NCBI GenBank assembly: GCA_964496695.1
Contig: CAZCBE010000011.1
Coordinates: forward strand, 19,857 to 83,856
Source of the DNA: SXTU01 sp964496695
Lineage (GTDB): Bacteria; Verrucomicrobiota; Verrucomicrobiia; Limisphaerales; SXTU01
Reading direction: 5' to 3'
DNA: 64,000 nt
Made by a program: the position numbers and the translations under genes. This document shows positions 42,106 through 51,073 of this stretch, in pieces. The notes below the pieces were generated by a model. The model was not told the DNA's origin. It ran no database searches and saw only the letters and a list, made by a program, of their open reading frames with translations. How positions within the stretch are numbered: the first letter of the stretch is position 1; each line of letters opens with the position of its first letter.

Positions 42106-42606
42106 TCAACGTGATGCGGTGGGGTTCTCCAAGACGGGCAATGCCTGTCGCGGCACTTTCATCCTCTCGCGGCGGGTGACTTCAAAGGCTGCAAAAGCCC
42201 CAATACTGCCTGAAATAATGCCAATAACATTGAACAAGCAAAAAGCCCATTTCCAAGTCCAGAAATACGCCGACAGGCTTTGCCTGTCACGGAGTGAAAG
42301 GGGGTCACTGACGAAACTAGCTGCCGAGCTGGCGAAGACGGCCAAACAAAAGAGCAACGCAACGGAGGCAACTGACCAAACATGCAACCGTGGGACAACC
42401 AATGCGACGGGAACCGATGCTGGAAGCGTTGTAAGTAGCGCTGCGTAGAATGCGAACGGAAACAGCACCGCTCGTGCGACTGCCTGTTCGGAAAATCCTC
42501 CCACCATGTTCACACCGCCGGCGACTATCACCGCAGCAAAAAAGGCAGCCACAGAACTTGTGACACCACCGGCTGTCAAAGCTTCTTTCCAATAGGTGCT
42601 GCGCAT
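42106..42606 (-). CDS. Hypothetical multi-pass membrane protein
   Basis: The 166-residue product has four hydrophobic stretches (for example AAFFAAVIVAGGVNMVGGF and VASVALLFCLAVFASSAASF) and ends with basic residues. ATG 42606 is preferred over a TTG at 42630. I recognise no family. Codon choice is weaker than for the neighbouring genes, so confidence is moderate. Confidence 0.55.
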   Translation of the reverse strand: MRSTYWKEALTAGGVTSSVAAFFAAVIVAGGVNMVGGFSEQAVARAVLFPFAFYAALLTTLPASVPVALVVPRLHVWSVASVALLFCLAVFASSAASFVSDPLSLRDRQSLSAYFWTWKWAFCLFNVIGIISGSIGAFAAFEVTRRERMKVPRQALPVLENPTASR

Positions 42607-42668
42607 TTGCAAGATGGCCTCTCGTTTCAACTTGATCCTACAGTGCGCTTTCAGTTCACAAAAAGCAA

Positions 42669-42692
42669 AGCCCCGGTCTTGCGACCGGGGCT
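42669..42692 (-). terminator. Rho-independent terminator of korAB
   Basis: On the minus strand a 10-bp perfect stem (agccccggtc / gaccggggct, loop of 4) is followed by tttgctttttg. It lies just after the korB stop at 42716 and is well placed to end the korAB transcript. Confidence 0.85.
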
Positions 42693-42715
42693 TCGAGAAT
42701 GGGTTCGATCCCGGC

Positions 42716-43672
42716 CTACTTCATCCGGTCGAAGTTCTTCTGAAGGATCTGCCAGTCGGGCAGGGCCGCGAACTTCTCGCGGTTGGTGCTGATGATCTTC
42801 GCCTCGTTGGCGTTCTTGGTCGGTCGGTTGACCTTGTAGATGATGCCGAACTTGCCGGGCATCAGCTCCTCGGAGAGCTTGTAGGCGGCATATTCGTCGG
42901 TGACGTCGTGATCCTTCGGGACTTCGGGGAACTGGCCGCCCTTGCGGGGGTTCGCGCCGTCGAAGGCACCGGGATAGAATTCGACGCACTCGCTGAGGCA
43001 CTCGATGAAGCTGAAGCCGTCGTGGTCCATGGCGGCTTCCATCATCTGGAGGACGTGGTTCGGATTCGTGTGGGTGGTCCGGGCCACAAAGGTCGCGCCC
43101 GCCGCGATGGCCTGCTTCATCGGGTTGATCGGACGGTCGCCGCTGCCCCAGGCGTCGGTCTTGGACTTGTAGCCGAGGGGCGAGGTGGGCGAGGTCTGGT
43201 TCTTGGTCAGGCCATAGACCCAGTTGTCCATCACGCAATAGGTCAGCTTGATGTTCTTGCGCGCGGTGTGGCTGAAGTGGTTGCCGCCGATGGAGAAGGC
43301 GTCGCCGTCGCCGCCGAAGACGAAGACGTGGAGGTCGGGACGCGAGAGCGAAACGCCGCTGGCGAAGGGCAGGGCGCGGCCGTGGATGAAGTGCGCGCCG
43401 TGCGCCTGCACGAAGTAGGGGAAGCGGCTGGAGCAGCCGATGCCCGCGACAGTCGTGATCTTCTCGTGGTGCATCTTGCGCTTCTCGATGAGCTTGAAGT
43501 AGAGCGCGAGCACGGAGAAGTCACCGCAGCCGGGGCACCACGTCGGATGGTCGGCGGCGACTTCCTTTTTGGTGAGGCCTTTGCGGTCGCCTTCGGGGAG
43601 GGGCGGGACGGGGGCAAGGTTAAGGTTGCCCGTGCGGGTGAGGGTTTCGGAGGGGAAGGAGAGAGCGGTCAT
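42716..43672 (-). CDS. korB: 2-oxoacid:ferredoxin oxidoreductase, beta subunit
   Basis: The 318-residue product is the TPP-binding beta subunit: the cysteine motif HPTWCPGCGDFSVL, the TPP/Mg2+ motif GDGDAFSIGGNHF, and the partner-binding CSSRFPYFVQAHG. It pairs with the alpha subunit encoded immediately upstream. The enzyme oxidises 2-oxoglutarate (or another 2-oxoacid) to acyl-CoA with ferredoxin as acceptor, in the citric acid cycle or in reductive carbon metabolism. The start is ATG 43672. Confidence 0.94.
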   Translation of the reverse strand: MTALSFPSETLTRTGNLNLAPVPPLPEGDRKGLTKKEVAADHPTWCPGCGDFSVLALYFKLIEKRKMHHEKITTVAGIGCSSRFPYFVQAHGAHFIHGRALPFASGVSLSRPDLHVFVFGGDGDAFSIGGNHFSHTARKNIKLTYCVMDNWVYGLTKNQTSPTSPLGYKSKTDAWGSGDRPINPMKQAIAAGATFVARTTHTNPNHVLQMMEAAMDHDGFSFIECLSECVEFYPGAFDGANPRKGGQFPEVPKDHDVTDEYAAYKLSEELMPGKFGIIYKVNRPTKNANEAKIISTNREKFAALPDWQILQKNFDRMK

Positions 43673-43706
43673 GTCGTGAAATGAAATTGAGTTTCGTCGG
43701 TGAAAA

Positions 43707-45518
43707 TTACTTCGTCATCGCCTTCACGCGGTCGAGAATCTCGCGAATCTTCCAGGTGAGGCCGTCCACCTTCGTGAGGCCGCGAATCTTCGGGTCGCAG
43801 TAGCGGGCGCGGAGCACGGCCCCGAGCTGGCCGTAGCCGTAGAAGCCCTCGTCATTCAACTCGACGACGAGCACGTGTGAGAAGGCCTCGAAGATCTTCT
43901 CCAGGCCGTTCGGCAGGGGGTTGAGATACTTGATGTGCAGCGCGGAGACGGCGTCGCCATTGGCGCGTGCCTGCTTGACGGCTTCTTCCACCGGGCCTTT
44001 GCTGGAACCCCAGCTAACGAGGAGCACCTGGCCTTCAGACGGGCCGAAGACGGTCGGCGTGGGCAGGTCCGCGCCGAGCTTCTTGAGCTTGTTGCGGCGC
44101 TTGGCGGTCATCTGCACGTGCAGCTTGGGCGAGCCGGTCGGGTGGCCGAGTTCGTCGTGCTCCAGACCCGTGACGACGGGATACTTGCCGCTGGCGACGC
44201 GAGTGCCGGGCGCGAGGTGGCGGGTGATGCCATCGGTGGCGGCGAGGTCGTAAGGCTTGTGGTCGGCGACGGGCGTGAAGTCCGGGGAGATGTCCTGACA
44301 AATCTTTTCCAACTCGGGCATCTTGAAGGCTTCGATGCGGGACGCGATGCCCTGGTCGGTGAGGATGATGACGGGCGTGCTGTATTTGCGCGCGATGTTC
44401 ACGGCCTCAATCGCCGTGTAGAAGCAGTCTTCCACGCTGCTCGGTGCGATGACCACGCGGGGCGAGTCACCGTGGCCGCCAAAGCAAGCGATGTTCAGGT
44501 CGGACTGCTCGACGTTCGTCGGCATCCCGGTCGAGGGGCCGCCGCGCTGCACGTCCACGATGATCAGCGGAATCTCCGCCATCACCGCCCAGCCGAGGGC
44601 CTCGGTCTTGAGCGAGATGCCGGGGCCGGAGGAGCCGGTCACCGCCACGCGGCCGCCCCAGCTTGCACCGATGGCCATCGAGATGGACGCAATCTCGTCC
44701 TCGCACTGAATGAAGGAGCCGCCGTATTTGGGCAGTTCCTTACGGAGCAGCTCCATGATGTCGGACCACGGCGTGATCGGGTAGCCCGCGCCGAAGCGCA
44801 CGCCGGCCGCGATGAGGCCATAGGCGAGCGCCTCGTTGCCGCCCATGACGATCTGGTTGTGGCCGACGTTTTCGCCGGGCTTGAACTTGAACAGTTCCGC
44901 CGCCGTCGCAAGCGTGTGGCTGTAGCCGCCGTTGAAGGCCGCGATGGCCGTCTCGGCGACCTTCGGGTCCTTGCCGGCGAAGCGCTCGTTCAGGAGGCGG
45001 TGCAGCTTCGGCACGTCGAGGTTGAACATCTTCGCGATGAGGCCGAGCGAGTAAACGTTCTTGCCCTTGTCGCGGCCCGTGCCGCCGATGGCTTCGACCA
45101 CGAGACTCGAAATAGGCAGGCCGATGTGGCGGTATTTGGCGAGATTCTCCGCCGGGATTTCCTTCACATGGTCGGAGTCATACAGGACGATTCCGCCCTT
45201 CTTGAGCGAGCTGAGGTGACCTTCGTAGCTGTGCTGATAGAAGCAAAGGAGCATGTCCGCCTCGTCGCCGGCGCTGAGGACTTCACCTGAGCCGATGCGC
45301 ACCTGGAAGATGGAGGGGCCGCCCGAGATGGTGGACGGGATGGTCATGAAGGTCATGACTTCCTGCTCGCTGCGGCCCGCGAGGCGCGCGAGGAAGCCGC
45401 CGATGGCCTGGATGCCGTCCTGTGAATTGCCGGCGATGCGGATGACCGCTTCGGAGATGTGGGAGACTTGGGGAATGCCGCCTGCTTGCGCAGGAGCGGC
45501 AGTAGTTGCGTCGCTCAT
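43707..45518 (-). CDS. korA: 2-oxoacid:ferredoxin oxidoreductase, fused gamma-alpha subunit
   Basis: The 603-residue product carries an N-terminal gamma-type domain (~10-190, RIAGNSQDGIQAIGGFLARL) and a C-terminal alpha domain (GYPITPWSDIMELLRKELPK, GASWGGRVAVTGSSGPGISL). This is the fused KorA type seen in many bacteria and matches the adjacent KorB. The two genes are 34 bp apart and share the terminator at 42669. ATG 45518 is used; the longer frame reads into the leader hairpin. Confidence 0.94.
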   Translation of the reverse strand: MSDATTAAPAQAGGIPQVSHISEAVIRIAGNSQDGIQAIGGFLARLAGRSEQEVMTFMTIPSTISGGPSIFQVRIGSGEVLSAGDEADMLLCFYQHSYEGHLSSLKKGGIVLYDSDHVKEIPAENLAKYRHIGLPISSLVVEAIGGTGRDKGKNVYSLGLIAKMFNLDVPKLHRLLNERFAGKDPKVAETAIAAFNGGYSHTLATAAELFKFKPGENVGHNQIVMGGNEALAYGLIAAGVRFGAGYPITPWSDIMELLRKELPKYGGSFIQCEDEIASISMAIGASWGGRVAVTGSSGPGISLKTEALGWAVMAEIPLIIVDVQRGGPSTGMPTNVEQSDLNIACFGGHGDSPRVVIAPSSVEDCFYTAIEAVNIARKYSTPVIILTDQGIASRIEAFKMPELEKICQDISPDFTPVADHKPYDLAATDGITRHLAPGTRVASGKYPVVTGLEHDELGHPTGSPKLHVQMTAKRRNKLKKLGADLPTPTVFGPSEGQVLLVSWGSSKGPVEEAVKQARANGDAVSALHIKYLNPLPNGLEKIFEAFSHVLVVELNDEGFYGYGQLGAVLRARYCDPKIRGLTKVDGLTWKIREILDRVKAMTK

Positions 45519-45557
45519 TTTAAGAAATCTTTTTGCTTCGTGTCGTGTCACGAGACA

Positions 45558-45585
45558 AAACCACCCGCAGATTCGCGGGTGGTTT
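45558..45585. terminator. Terminator-like or leader hairpin upstream of korA
   Basis: Perfect 11-bp arms aaaccacccgc and gcgggtggttt with a 6-nt loop. It lies about 40 bp upstream of the korA start on the minus strand, followed there by ttgtctcg. It could be a transcription attenuator of korAB or a terminator of an unseen upstream transcript. Confidence 0.55.
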
Positions 45586-45985
45586 CTCGCTTCAATTTGC
45601 CCGACACCCTAGCATTGGTCGGGGGGGAGTCAATTGATTATCTGTGGCTGGAAAGCACTGGTTATCATGCGGTTGCAATTCTCTGTCCCTAGAACGCTCC
45701 GTCGGCGGCCATGAAGTGATTAGTGCTTCTAAAATGATCGGGCAGATGGGTTAGCCAGGCGAACCCTCCACGAACGGGCCGACGCGGGTGAACAGACGCT
45801 TCCGCGCACGATTTACGCCCTGACCAGGGCGGCCAACGGCGAAAGTAATTCGACTGACGCCCGCAGCTTTCTCACACGATCCGGAGTGGCGCCTCGCGCG
45901 AGCTGCCGGGATCGAAGTGACCTTCACATTCGATGCTACATGAGCTGGGTAGGGCCCTCATTGCGAAACGCATGGGTGCGAAACG
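45586..45985. other. Intergenic region, 400 bp, no gene seen
   Basis: Divergent/convergent gap between korA and the small secreted protein. Both strands contain only short frames with frequent stops. Some of the text resembles decayed coding sequence (for example around 45780-45930), but no family could be recognised. Confidence 0.5.
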
Positions 45986-46023
45986 CAAACACCCGCCGCA
46001 GTCGAAACTGGGGCGGGTGCTTG
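45986..46023 (-). terminator. Terminator of the small secreted protein gene
   Basis: On the minus strand the stem caagcacccgcc / ggcgggtgtttg is 12 bp with one G-U pair, followed by gcgtttcg. It lies 14 bases beyond the stop of the 116-aa gene. Confidence 0.7.
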
Positions 46024-46036
46024 GAAGTGGATACGG

Positions 46037-46387
46037 TTACTTCTTCTTCTTGGCCGCCGGAGCGGTGGCGGCCACTGTGCCGGTCTTGATGTTCACGGCG
46101 GTCAGCTTTTCACCGAGCATGAAGGTGCTCACGGTCGCGTCCGTGCCGGGCTTTAGGTTCTCCAGCTTGGTCGGCTTGCCGGAGTCAGTGATCACGGTGG
46201 TGTCGTCCACCAACAGGGTCTTCCCGGCGACGGTGATGGTCTTGGCGTCCTTGTCCACGGCGGTGATTTTGCCGTGCAGGGCGTTGTCCTTCGCGCCTTT
46301 CTTGTCCGCCGCAGAGGCGTCCGAGGAGCAGAGGGAGAACGCGGTGGCCACGGCCAGAGCGAGGAGAGAACGAGTGAGAGTGCGCAT
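46037..46387 (-). CDS. Small secreted protein
   Basis: The 116-residue product has a signal peptide (~1-26, SLLALAVATAFSLCSSDASA), a short beta-rich body (KITAVDKDAKTITVAGKTLL) of the small OB-like fold found in exported proteins of this phylum, and a C-terminal tail of four lysines. No enzymatic motif is seen. It ends at the terminator at 45986. Confidence 0.75.
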   Translation of the reverse strand: MRTLTRSLLALAVATAFSLCSSDASAADKKGAKDNALHGKITAVDKDAKTITVAGKTLLVDDTTVITDSGKPTKLENLKPGTDATVSTFMLGEKLTAVNIKTGTVAATAPAAKKKK

Positions 46388-46468
46388 TGTTTTGTTGTGT
46401 TGCAGTCGGTTGGTTGGACGCGTCGGGGCTGGGGGATGTTACAAGGGAAGTGATCAGTGGTCAGTCTT

Positions 46469-46691
46469 GGGCGCAAATCAGGTTTTGGGTTGCTCTCATT
46501 AGCACCCGGCTTCAGCCGGGTGTTGGGGCAACCGCACGATGGCCAGCCGTTTCAACGGCTGGTGCCAGCCGCACCAACCGCCTGCTGGGGCAAACCGTTG
46601 AAACGGTTCGCCCTTGCACCACCCGCTTTCACCCGGCTGAAGCCGGGTGCTAATGAGATTTGGCGGTGTGCTTAAAACCTGATTTGCGCCC
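46469..46691. repeat. Large composite palindrome with three nested hairpins
   Basis: Outer arms gggcgcaaatcaggtttt (46469-46486) and aaaacctgatttgcgccc (46674-46691) are perfect over 18 nt. Inside them a perfect 28-nt inverted repeat lies at 46495-46522 and 46630-46657 (core cacccggctgaagccgggtg). Inside that are agccgtttcaacggct and aaccgttgaaacggtt hairpins. The element is 223 bp and fills most of the gap between the small secreted protein and the LarA-like gene. Confidence 0.9.
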
Positions 46692-46782
46692 GTCAGCCTT
46701 CAATGGTCAGTATCCAATCAGCCGCTGGGGCAACGGAGCCCAACCGAATACTGATTACTGAACACTGTTTGCTCCGGGCCGC

Positions 46783-48075
46783 TTACGCCTTCTCCACGCC
46801 CTGCTGCCACGCAGGGGGATTCGACAGCTTGAAAAGCATCTCCCCGGCCTTGCGCACGAGGAGCACCCCTTCCGCCTCCCGATTGGAAAAACTTTCGATG
46901 TCAATGGTCTTGGGATCGCGGTAGCCCATGTTGATGCGTGCGCAAACTTCGGGCGGAATCCCGGTGGCGAGCGTGACCTTGATGCGGCACTGCTCCACCC
47001 CGTTCTCAAAAGTGCCGATGCCGCGCACATGCGTGCTGTGCGCGAGCACCCCCCACGGGTAGTCTTTGAATTTGTCCCACTGCTTCAGGAAGTAGTCGCG
47101 GCAGTGGTAGCCGATGGCGTGCATGGTCTTGTTGTGCGTGACGCTGACCTCGGTGACGTGGGGGGCGTAGATGATCAACTCGCCGCCGTCGGCCACGACC
47201 GGCTCCAGCTTATACATCGCCTTGCCGGCAGTCCAAACGTCCTCATACATCTTGGGCGCGCAGGAGAGCACGGTGTGGTAGGGCCGGTCCCGGAACACGA
47301 TGTGCTCCGCGCGGGACACGTCCGCCGCCGCATCCCAGGCGGCCTCGGGAGAGCCGATGAACAGTCCGGCCAGCGACTTGTCCGGGCGCACGACCATGGC
47401 GACGCAGAGCTTGCTGACCTTCACCATCGCGCCGACGCGGTCCACGACGCGGCGAACGGGTGTCCACTTGTTGCCGATGGTCATCGGGTTGGTCACGCAG
47501 CCGCCGAGCCAGTGGAAGAAATTCAAGATCTCCGGTCCTGCGACGCCCGGGAACAGATACTTGTTGCCGCCGCTGAACCCGACGACCTCGTGCGGGAACA
47601 CCGGGCCGATGATGACGACCTGGTCGTAGTCGAAGACGCGCTTGTTGACCTCCACCGGCACATCCAGCTCGAACAGGCCGTCGGACAGCTCGCGCGTGTC
47701 AGCCTTGGTGAGCGTGCCGACGTTGCGGAGCGCGGCGGGGTTGTCCCACTCGTGGTTGAAGAAGCGCACCGCGCCGTAAGTGGCCGCGCGTTCGGCGGCG
47801 GAGATTTCCAGCCGGTCACAGATCGCCGCCTCGCTCATGGGCTGGTGCGTGCCGAGTGCGATGAGGATGTCGAAGTTAGCCGTGACCGCGCCGATCTGTT
47901 TGAAGAGCGTCTGGAACATCAGCCCCACCGGCGCGGTGCGCGTGGCGTCGGGCACGATGAGCAGGACCTTCTTGCCGCGATACTCCTTGGCTGGGCAGGC
48001 CTGCGCGATGAGGTCGGTGACTTGGGCGGGGGAGACGGTGGAGCCGGTTGTGGCGGTGGAGGAGAGCAGGTTCAT
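46783..48075 (-). CDS. LarA-like protein (lactate racemase family)
   Basis: The 430-residue product shows LarA-family blocks: LLIVPDATRTAPVGLMFQTL near the start, LIALGTHQPMSEAAI, and GFSGGNKYLFPGVAGPEI around residue ~180, which holds the cofactor-binding Lys position of LarA. LarA isomerises lactate with a nickel-pincer cofactor; relatives racemise other 2-hydroxyacids. LarB, LarC and LarE genes for the cofactor are not in the window. A UxuB-like reductase is close by, so a role in uronate or hydroxyacid breakdown is plausible. Confidence 0.87.
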   Translation of the reverse strand: MNLLSSTATTGSTVSPAQVTDLIAQACPAKEYRGKKVLLIVPDATRTAPVGLMFQTLFKQIGAVTANFDILIALGTHQPMSEAAICDRLEISAAERAATYGAVRFFNHEWDNPAALRNVGTLTKADTRELSDGLFELDVPVEVNKRVFDYDQVVIIGPVFPHEVVGFSGGNKYLFPGVAGPEILNFFHWLGGCVTNPMTIGNKWTPVRRVVDRVGAMVKVSKLCVAMVVRPDKSLAGLFIGSPEAAWDAAADVSRAEHIVFRDRPYHTVLSCAPKMYEDVWTAGKAMYKLEPVVADGGELIIYAPHVTEVSVTHNKTMHAIGYHCRDYFLKQWDKFKDYPWGVLAHSTHVRGIGTFENGVEQCRIKVTLATGIPPEVCARINMGYRDPKTIDIESFSNREAEGVLLVRKAGEMLFKLSNPPAWQQGVEKA

Positions 48076-48082
48076 GCAGTGA

Positions 48083-48400
48083 CTAAATCACGTCCAACGG
48101 GTGAGAGGTAATCCAGATGTCGAGTTGGTCGAAACGGTTCTTCAACCGTTCCTTGAACTGGTGGAAGAATTCCCGGTGCTCCGGCAAATCGGTCACATCC
48201 ACAAAAAACCTGGTGAGGTTGTCCTGATAGACCACGCCGCCTTGCTCCCATTCGCCACGCAGGCATTGCGTTTCCCAAGAGGCGGCACCGAAGCGTTCCC
48301 TCAGTTCGGCGAAGGTTTGAACCAGCAGCACCTCTGGGACGGGCTGCCCGTCGTTAAACCGCAAGGGCACCAGAATCTCGTAGCGACGTAAGGCGCTCAT
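48083..48400 (-). CDS. Conserved hypothetical protein of the small overlapping pair (downstream)
   Basis: The 105-residue product begins MSALRRYEILVPLRFNDGQP and ends FDQLDIWITSHPLDVI, a pattern that I believe recurs in several phyla without an assigned function. It starts at ATG 48400 inside the 3' end of the preceding gene, overlapping it by 47 bases in another frame. The LarA-like gene begins 8 bases after its stop, so all could be one transcript. Confidence 0.7.
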   Translation of the reverse strand: MSALRRYEILVPLRFNDGQPVPEVLLVQTFAELRERFGAASWETQCLRGEWEQGGVVYQDNLTRFFVDVTDLPEHREFFHQFKERLKNRFDQLDIWITSHPLDVI

Positions 48401-48575
48401 ACGGGGCCGGACCAACGACCGTGAACGGGATGCCTTCGGAGGCGAGGAACGCCAGCGCGCTGCTGGGCACCATCGTCTCGCCATTTGCCCAGCTCTTGCC
48501 AGAAAAACGGGGGATCAGTTTGCCGAGCGCTTTTCGCTCGGTTTCCGCATCCTGAAAGCGGATGAGAACTTGCAT
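48354..48575 (-). CDS. Small hypothetical protein of the overlapping pair (upstream)
   Basis: The 73-residue product starts MQVLIRFQDAETERKALGKL and has a compact alpha/beta look (FSGKSWANGETMVPSSALAF). ATG 48575 is a clean start. It overlaps the next gene by 47 nt. Small overlapping pairs of this kind can be toxin-antitoxin or regulator pairs; I cannot say which applies. Confidence 0.6.
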   Translation of the reverse strand: MQVLIRFQDAETERKALGKLIPRFSGKSWANGETMVPSSALAFLASEGIPFTVVGPAPYERLTSLRDSGALAV

Positions 48576-48619
48576 GAGGGGACAGTAAGCCGGTCGAGGG
48601 TGAGTTACAAGCACCAGCC

Positions 48620-49426
48620 TTAAATCGTCTGGCTCAGGAACCCGCCATCCACCCGGATGTCCGTGCCGGTGACAAAGCTGCTGGCCTTGTGGCTGGCGAG
48701 GAAAAGGCACGCGCCGATGAGTTCGTGTGACTCGCCGAAGCGGTTCATCGGCGTATGGCCCCAGATGGACTTGGTGCGCGCGGTGGGCGAGCCGTCCTCG
48801 TTGAAGAGCAGCTTGCGGTTCTGTTCGGCGGGGAAGAAGCCAGGCGTGAGGGTGTTCACGCGCACGCCCTTCGTGGCCCACTCGCGGGCAAGAAACTGCG
48901 AGAGGCTCAAGACCGCCGCCTTGGCCGCCGAGTAGGTTACCACGCGCGAGAGCGGCAGGTGGGCCGAGACGCTCGCGATGTTGACGATGCTCCCACGTCC
49001 GCGTTTGCACATCGCGGGGCCGAACTCCTGGCAGGGCAGCAGCACGCCCCCCGCGAGGTTGAGGTCGAAGTTCGCCTGCCAGTCGGCGAGCTGGATCTGC
49101 TCGAAGGCACGCTCGGCGGTCACGGTGACCTGCGGGGCGTTGCCACCGGCGGCGTTCACGAGAATCGTCGGTGCGCCAAGCTTGGCTTCGATCTGTTCGT
49201 GCGCCTCGGTGAGCGAGCAGCGGGAGATGGCGTCGCAGTTGAAGAACGCGGCCTGGCCACCCTTGCCTTGGATCGCCTTCACGCGCGCCTCGCCGCGCTC
49301 GGCATTGCGGCCGAGGACCGCGACCTTCGCGCCCGCTTCCGCCAGACCTTCCGCAAGCGCCCCACCGAGCACCCCGGTGGCACCAATGACAACGGCAACT
49401 TCACCCTGCAAATCGAACAAGTTCAT
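48620..49426 (-). CDS. Short-chain dehydrogenase, UxuB-like (fructuronate/mannonate reductase type)
   Basis: The 268-residue product is an SDR: NAD(P)-binding VAVVIGATGVLGGALAEGLA, catalytic Tyr and Lys in VTYSAAKAAVLSLS, and the UxuB-type end PGFFPAEQNRKLLFNEDGSP (then FVTGTDIRVDGG). Bacillus UxuB-type SDRs interconvert D-fructuronate and D-mannonate in hexuronate catabolism. No uxuA or other uronate genes are in view. ATG 49426 gives the family start MNLFDLQGEVAVVIG. Confidence 0.82.
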   Translation of the reverse strand: MNLFDLQGEVAVVIGATGVLGGALAEGLAEAGAKVAVLGRNAERGEARVKAIQGKGGQAAFFNCDAISRCSLTEAHEQIEAKLGAPTILVNAAGGNAPQVTVTAERAFEQIQLADWQANFDLNLAGGVLLPCQEFGPAMCKRGRGSIVNIASVSAHLPLSRVVTYSAAKAAVLSLSQFLAREWATKGVRVNTLTPGFFPAEQNRKLLFNEDGSPTARTKSIWGHTPMNRFGESHELIGACLFLASHKASSFVTGTDIRVDGGFLSQTI

Positions 49427-49502
49427 GGCTGCGGACGATGGCGGATTCCCTGCGGACGGTGAAGGAAAATGTCGGCGAAATCGAGGCGCGCGGCGTCCTG
49501 TC

Positions 49503-50516
49503 TTACCGAAACGCCTCGCTGACCGCCTTGCCAACGGTATTCGTTGGCAGCGGGAACCCGAAGAGCCATCCGATGGTTGCGGCGGTGTCGGGCAACGTGA
49601 CTTGGTTCGTCAAGGAGTAGCCACGTTTCACCCCTGCACCCCAGGCGATCCACGGGATCGTCATGTCCTCGGGCCGGTCAATGCCGTGCGCCAGCCCCGC
49701 GCCTCCGTGATCCGCCGTGAGCAGGAAGACGGCATTGGTCACTCCGGCGCGTTCCACCCCTGCGCGCAGCAGGGTGAGTGCGGCATCGCACTCGATTAGG
49801 GCCGTGAACTGTTCCGGCGAGGGCCAGCCGTAGTAATGTCCGGCCATGTCTGCATCCGGGAAATGCACGAAGGTGAGGCTGGGCTTGCGCTGCTCGAAAT
49901 ACTTCACCGCCTGCGCGGCCACGTTGCGCGCGGAGAAGACATTGGTGCCGGAGTAGTCCGCTGGATCGGTCAGGGGGAACGAGACGATGTCCACCGAGCC
50001 AGTCGGGAAGAGGTAGGCGAGCTTGTCCTTGCCGGAGAAGACGGCGGTGGAAAGGCCGTTGGACTTGGCCAGCATGAAAATGGTCGGGGCTTTCAACGCT
50101 CCAAAGGCGGGAATCCAATAGTTCCAATAGACCCCATGCGTTTCCGGGGCGAGCCCGGTGAGCATGGAGGTGTGGGCCGGGAGCGTGAGCGGCGGCACGA
50201 TGCTCCGGGCATCCCAGCTCACTGCGCCCTCGCGGGCCATTGTGTGAAGCATGGGCATGCGCGCGGCCTGCAGGATGTCCGGACGTCCACCGTCAAAACT
50301 GACCAGCACCACATGCGTCGGGCGCGTGGCCGGGGGCGGGATCAGGTCACTTCGCGGCGTGGTGGGGACAGCAACGGTTGGACTCGGGAGAATGGCTGGT
50401 GCCGGGGCCGGGGCAGCCACTGGGACCGGAGGCGGTGGAGCGTCCTGCTTGCAGCCCGTGGTGAGCGCAGCGAGACCGACCAGCATCCACGCGAGAAGAG
50501 GCGATGAGTAATTCAC
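49503..50516 (-). CDS. Alkaline-phosphatase-superfamily phosphodiesterase, lipoprotein
   Basis: The 337-residue product has a lipoprotein signal (LAALTTGC), a Pro/Ala-rich linker (~25-60) and a type I phosphodiesterase/nucleotide pyrophosphatase domain: VVLVSFDGGRPDIL, the nucleophile region LTLPAHTSMLTGLAPETHG, FPDADMAGHYYGWP and TADHGGAGLAHGID. It probably hydrolyses phosphodiester bonds at the outer envelope. GTG 50516 overlaps the MEKHLA stop (GTGA), so it is translated with that gene. Confidence 0.87.
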   Translation of the reverse strand: MNYSSPLLAWMLVGLAALTTGCKQDAPPPPVPVAAPAPAPAILPSPTVAVPTTPRSDLIPPPATRPTHVVLVSFDGGRPDILQAARMPMLHTMAREGAVSWDARSIVPPLTLPAHTSMLTGLAPETHGVYWNYWIPAFGALKAPTIFMLAKSNGLSTAVFSGKDKLAYLFPTGSVDIVSFPLTDPADYSGTNVFSARNVAAQAVKYFEQRKPSLTFVHFPDADMAGHYYGWPSPEQFTALIECDAALTLLRAGVERAGVTNAVFLLTADHGGAGLAHGIDRPEDMTIPWIAWGAGVKRGYSLTNQVTLPDTAATIGWLFGFPLPTNTVGKAVSEAFR

Positions 50517-50977
50517 AAGTAATTCCAGCGGTCGAACATGGCTGCCTGCCCGTAATGAGCACCGGCTTCATCCAACAAATTCCACACGATGGCCTGCTCG
50601 ATGCGGAATCGCCGGCCAGACTTGGAGATGCGCACGCCGTTGTAATTGGCAATGTGCCCGTGCAGCGTCACCTCGGCGAGCAATCGTGCGCGCTCCTCTC
50701 GCGCGACGGGTTCGGCGGTGAGCCGCGAGGGAGTGCGAGTCAGCTCGTCCCACGACATTTCCCAGAGTGTGAGCGCGGTGCGGTTGCCGTAGTTCAGCAC
50801 CGGATCGGTCTGGGTGTCGTGGGAGACGAGGACGAAAGACGAAGCGAAGATGCCTGCGGCCAACGCCCGTGGCTCCGTGATGCCGGGCAGCAAGTCACGC
50901 CCCAGCCAATGGCGGAAGCTCCGCGCCAGCGTGGCGGTGTGCGCCACGGCCCAAGGGGATGCCCAAGGTTCGCTCAT
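50513..50977 (-). CDS. MEKHLA domain protein
   Basis: The 154-residue product is a MEKHLA (PAS-related) domain: FVLVSHDTQTDPVLNYGNRT, ALTLWEMSWDELTRTPSRLT and a C-terminal GRRFRIEQAIVWNLLDEAGA. Bacterial MEKHLA proteins are short and of unknown ligand. Its stop overlaps the phosphodiesterase start. Confidence 0.85.
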   Translation of the reverse strand: MSEPWASPWAVAHTATLARSFRHWLGRDLLPGITEPRALAAGIFASSFVLVSHDTQTDPVLNYGNRTALTLWEMSWDELTRTPSRLTAEPVAREERARLLAEVTLHGHIANYNGVRISKSGRRFRIEQAIVWNLLDEAGAHYGQAAMFDRWNYL

Positions 50978-51073
50978 GTCGGCGTGAGGCTACCACGCGG
51001 GAGCAGCAGACCCCAGCGCGGAATGGATGCACTGGAACCGCAGGGCGGTCTGACTTCGTTCGCAGGCCCGGGA

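Noticed and set aside
45600..45985. Possible decayed gene in the gap left of the small secreted protein
   Set aside because: Only short frames, no motif, and the sequence reads as several unrelated fragments; recorded only as an intergenic region.
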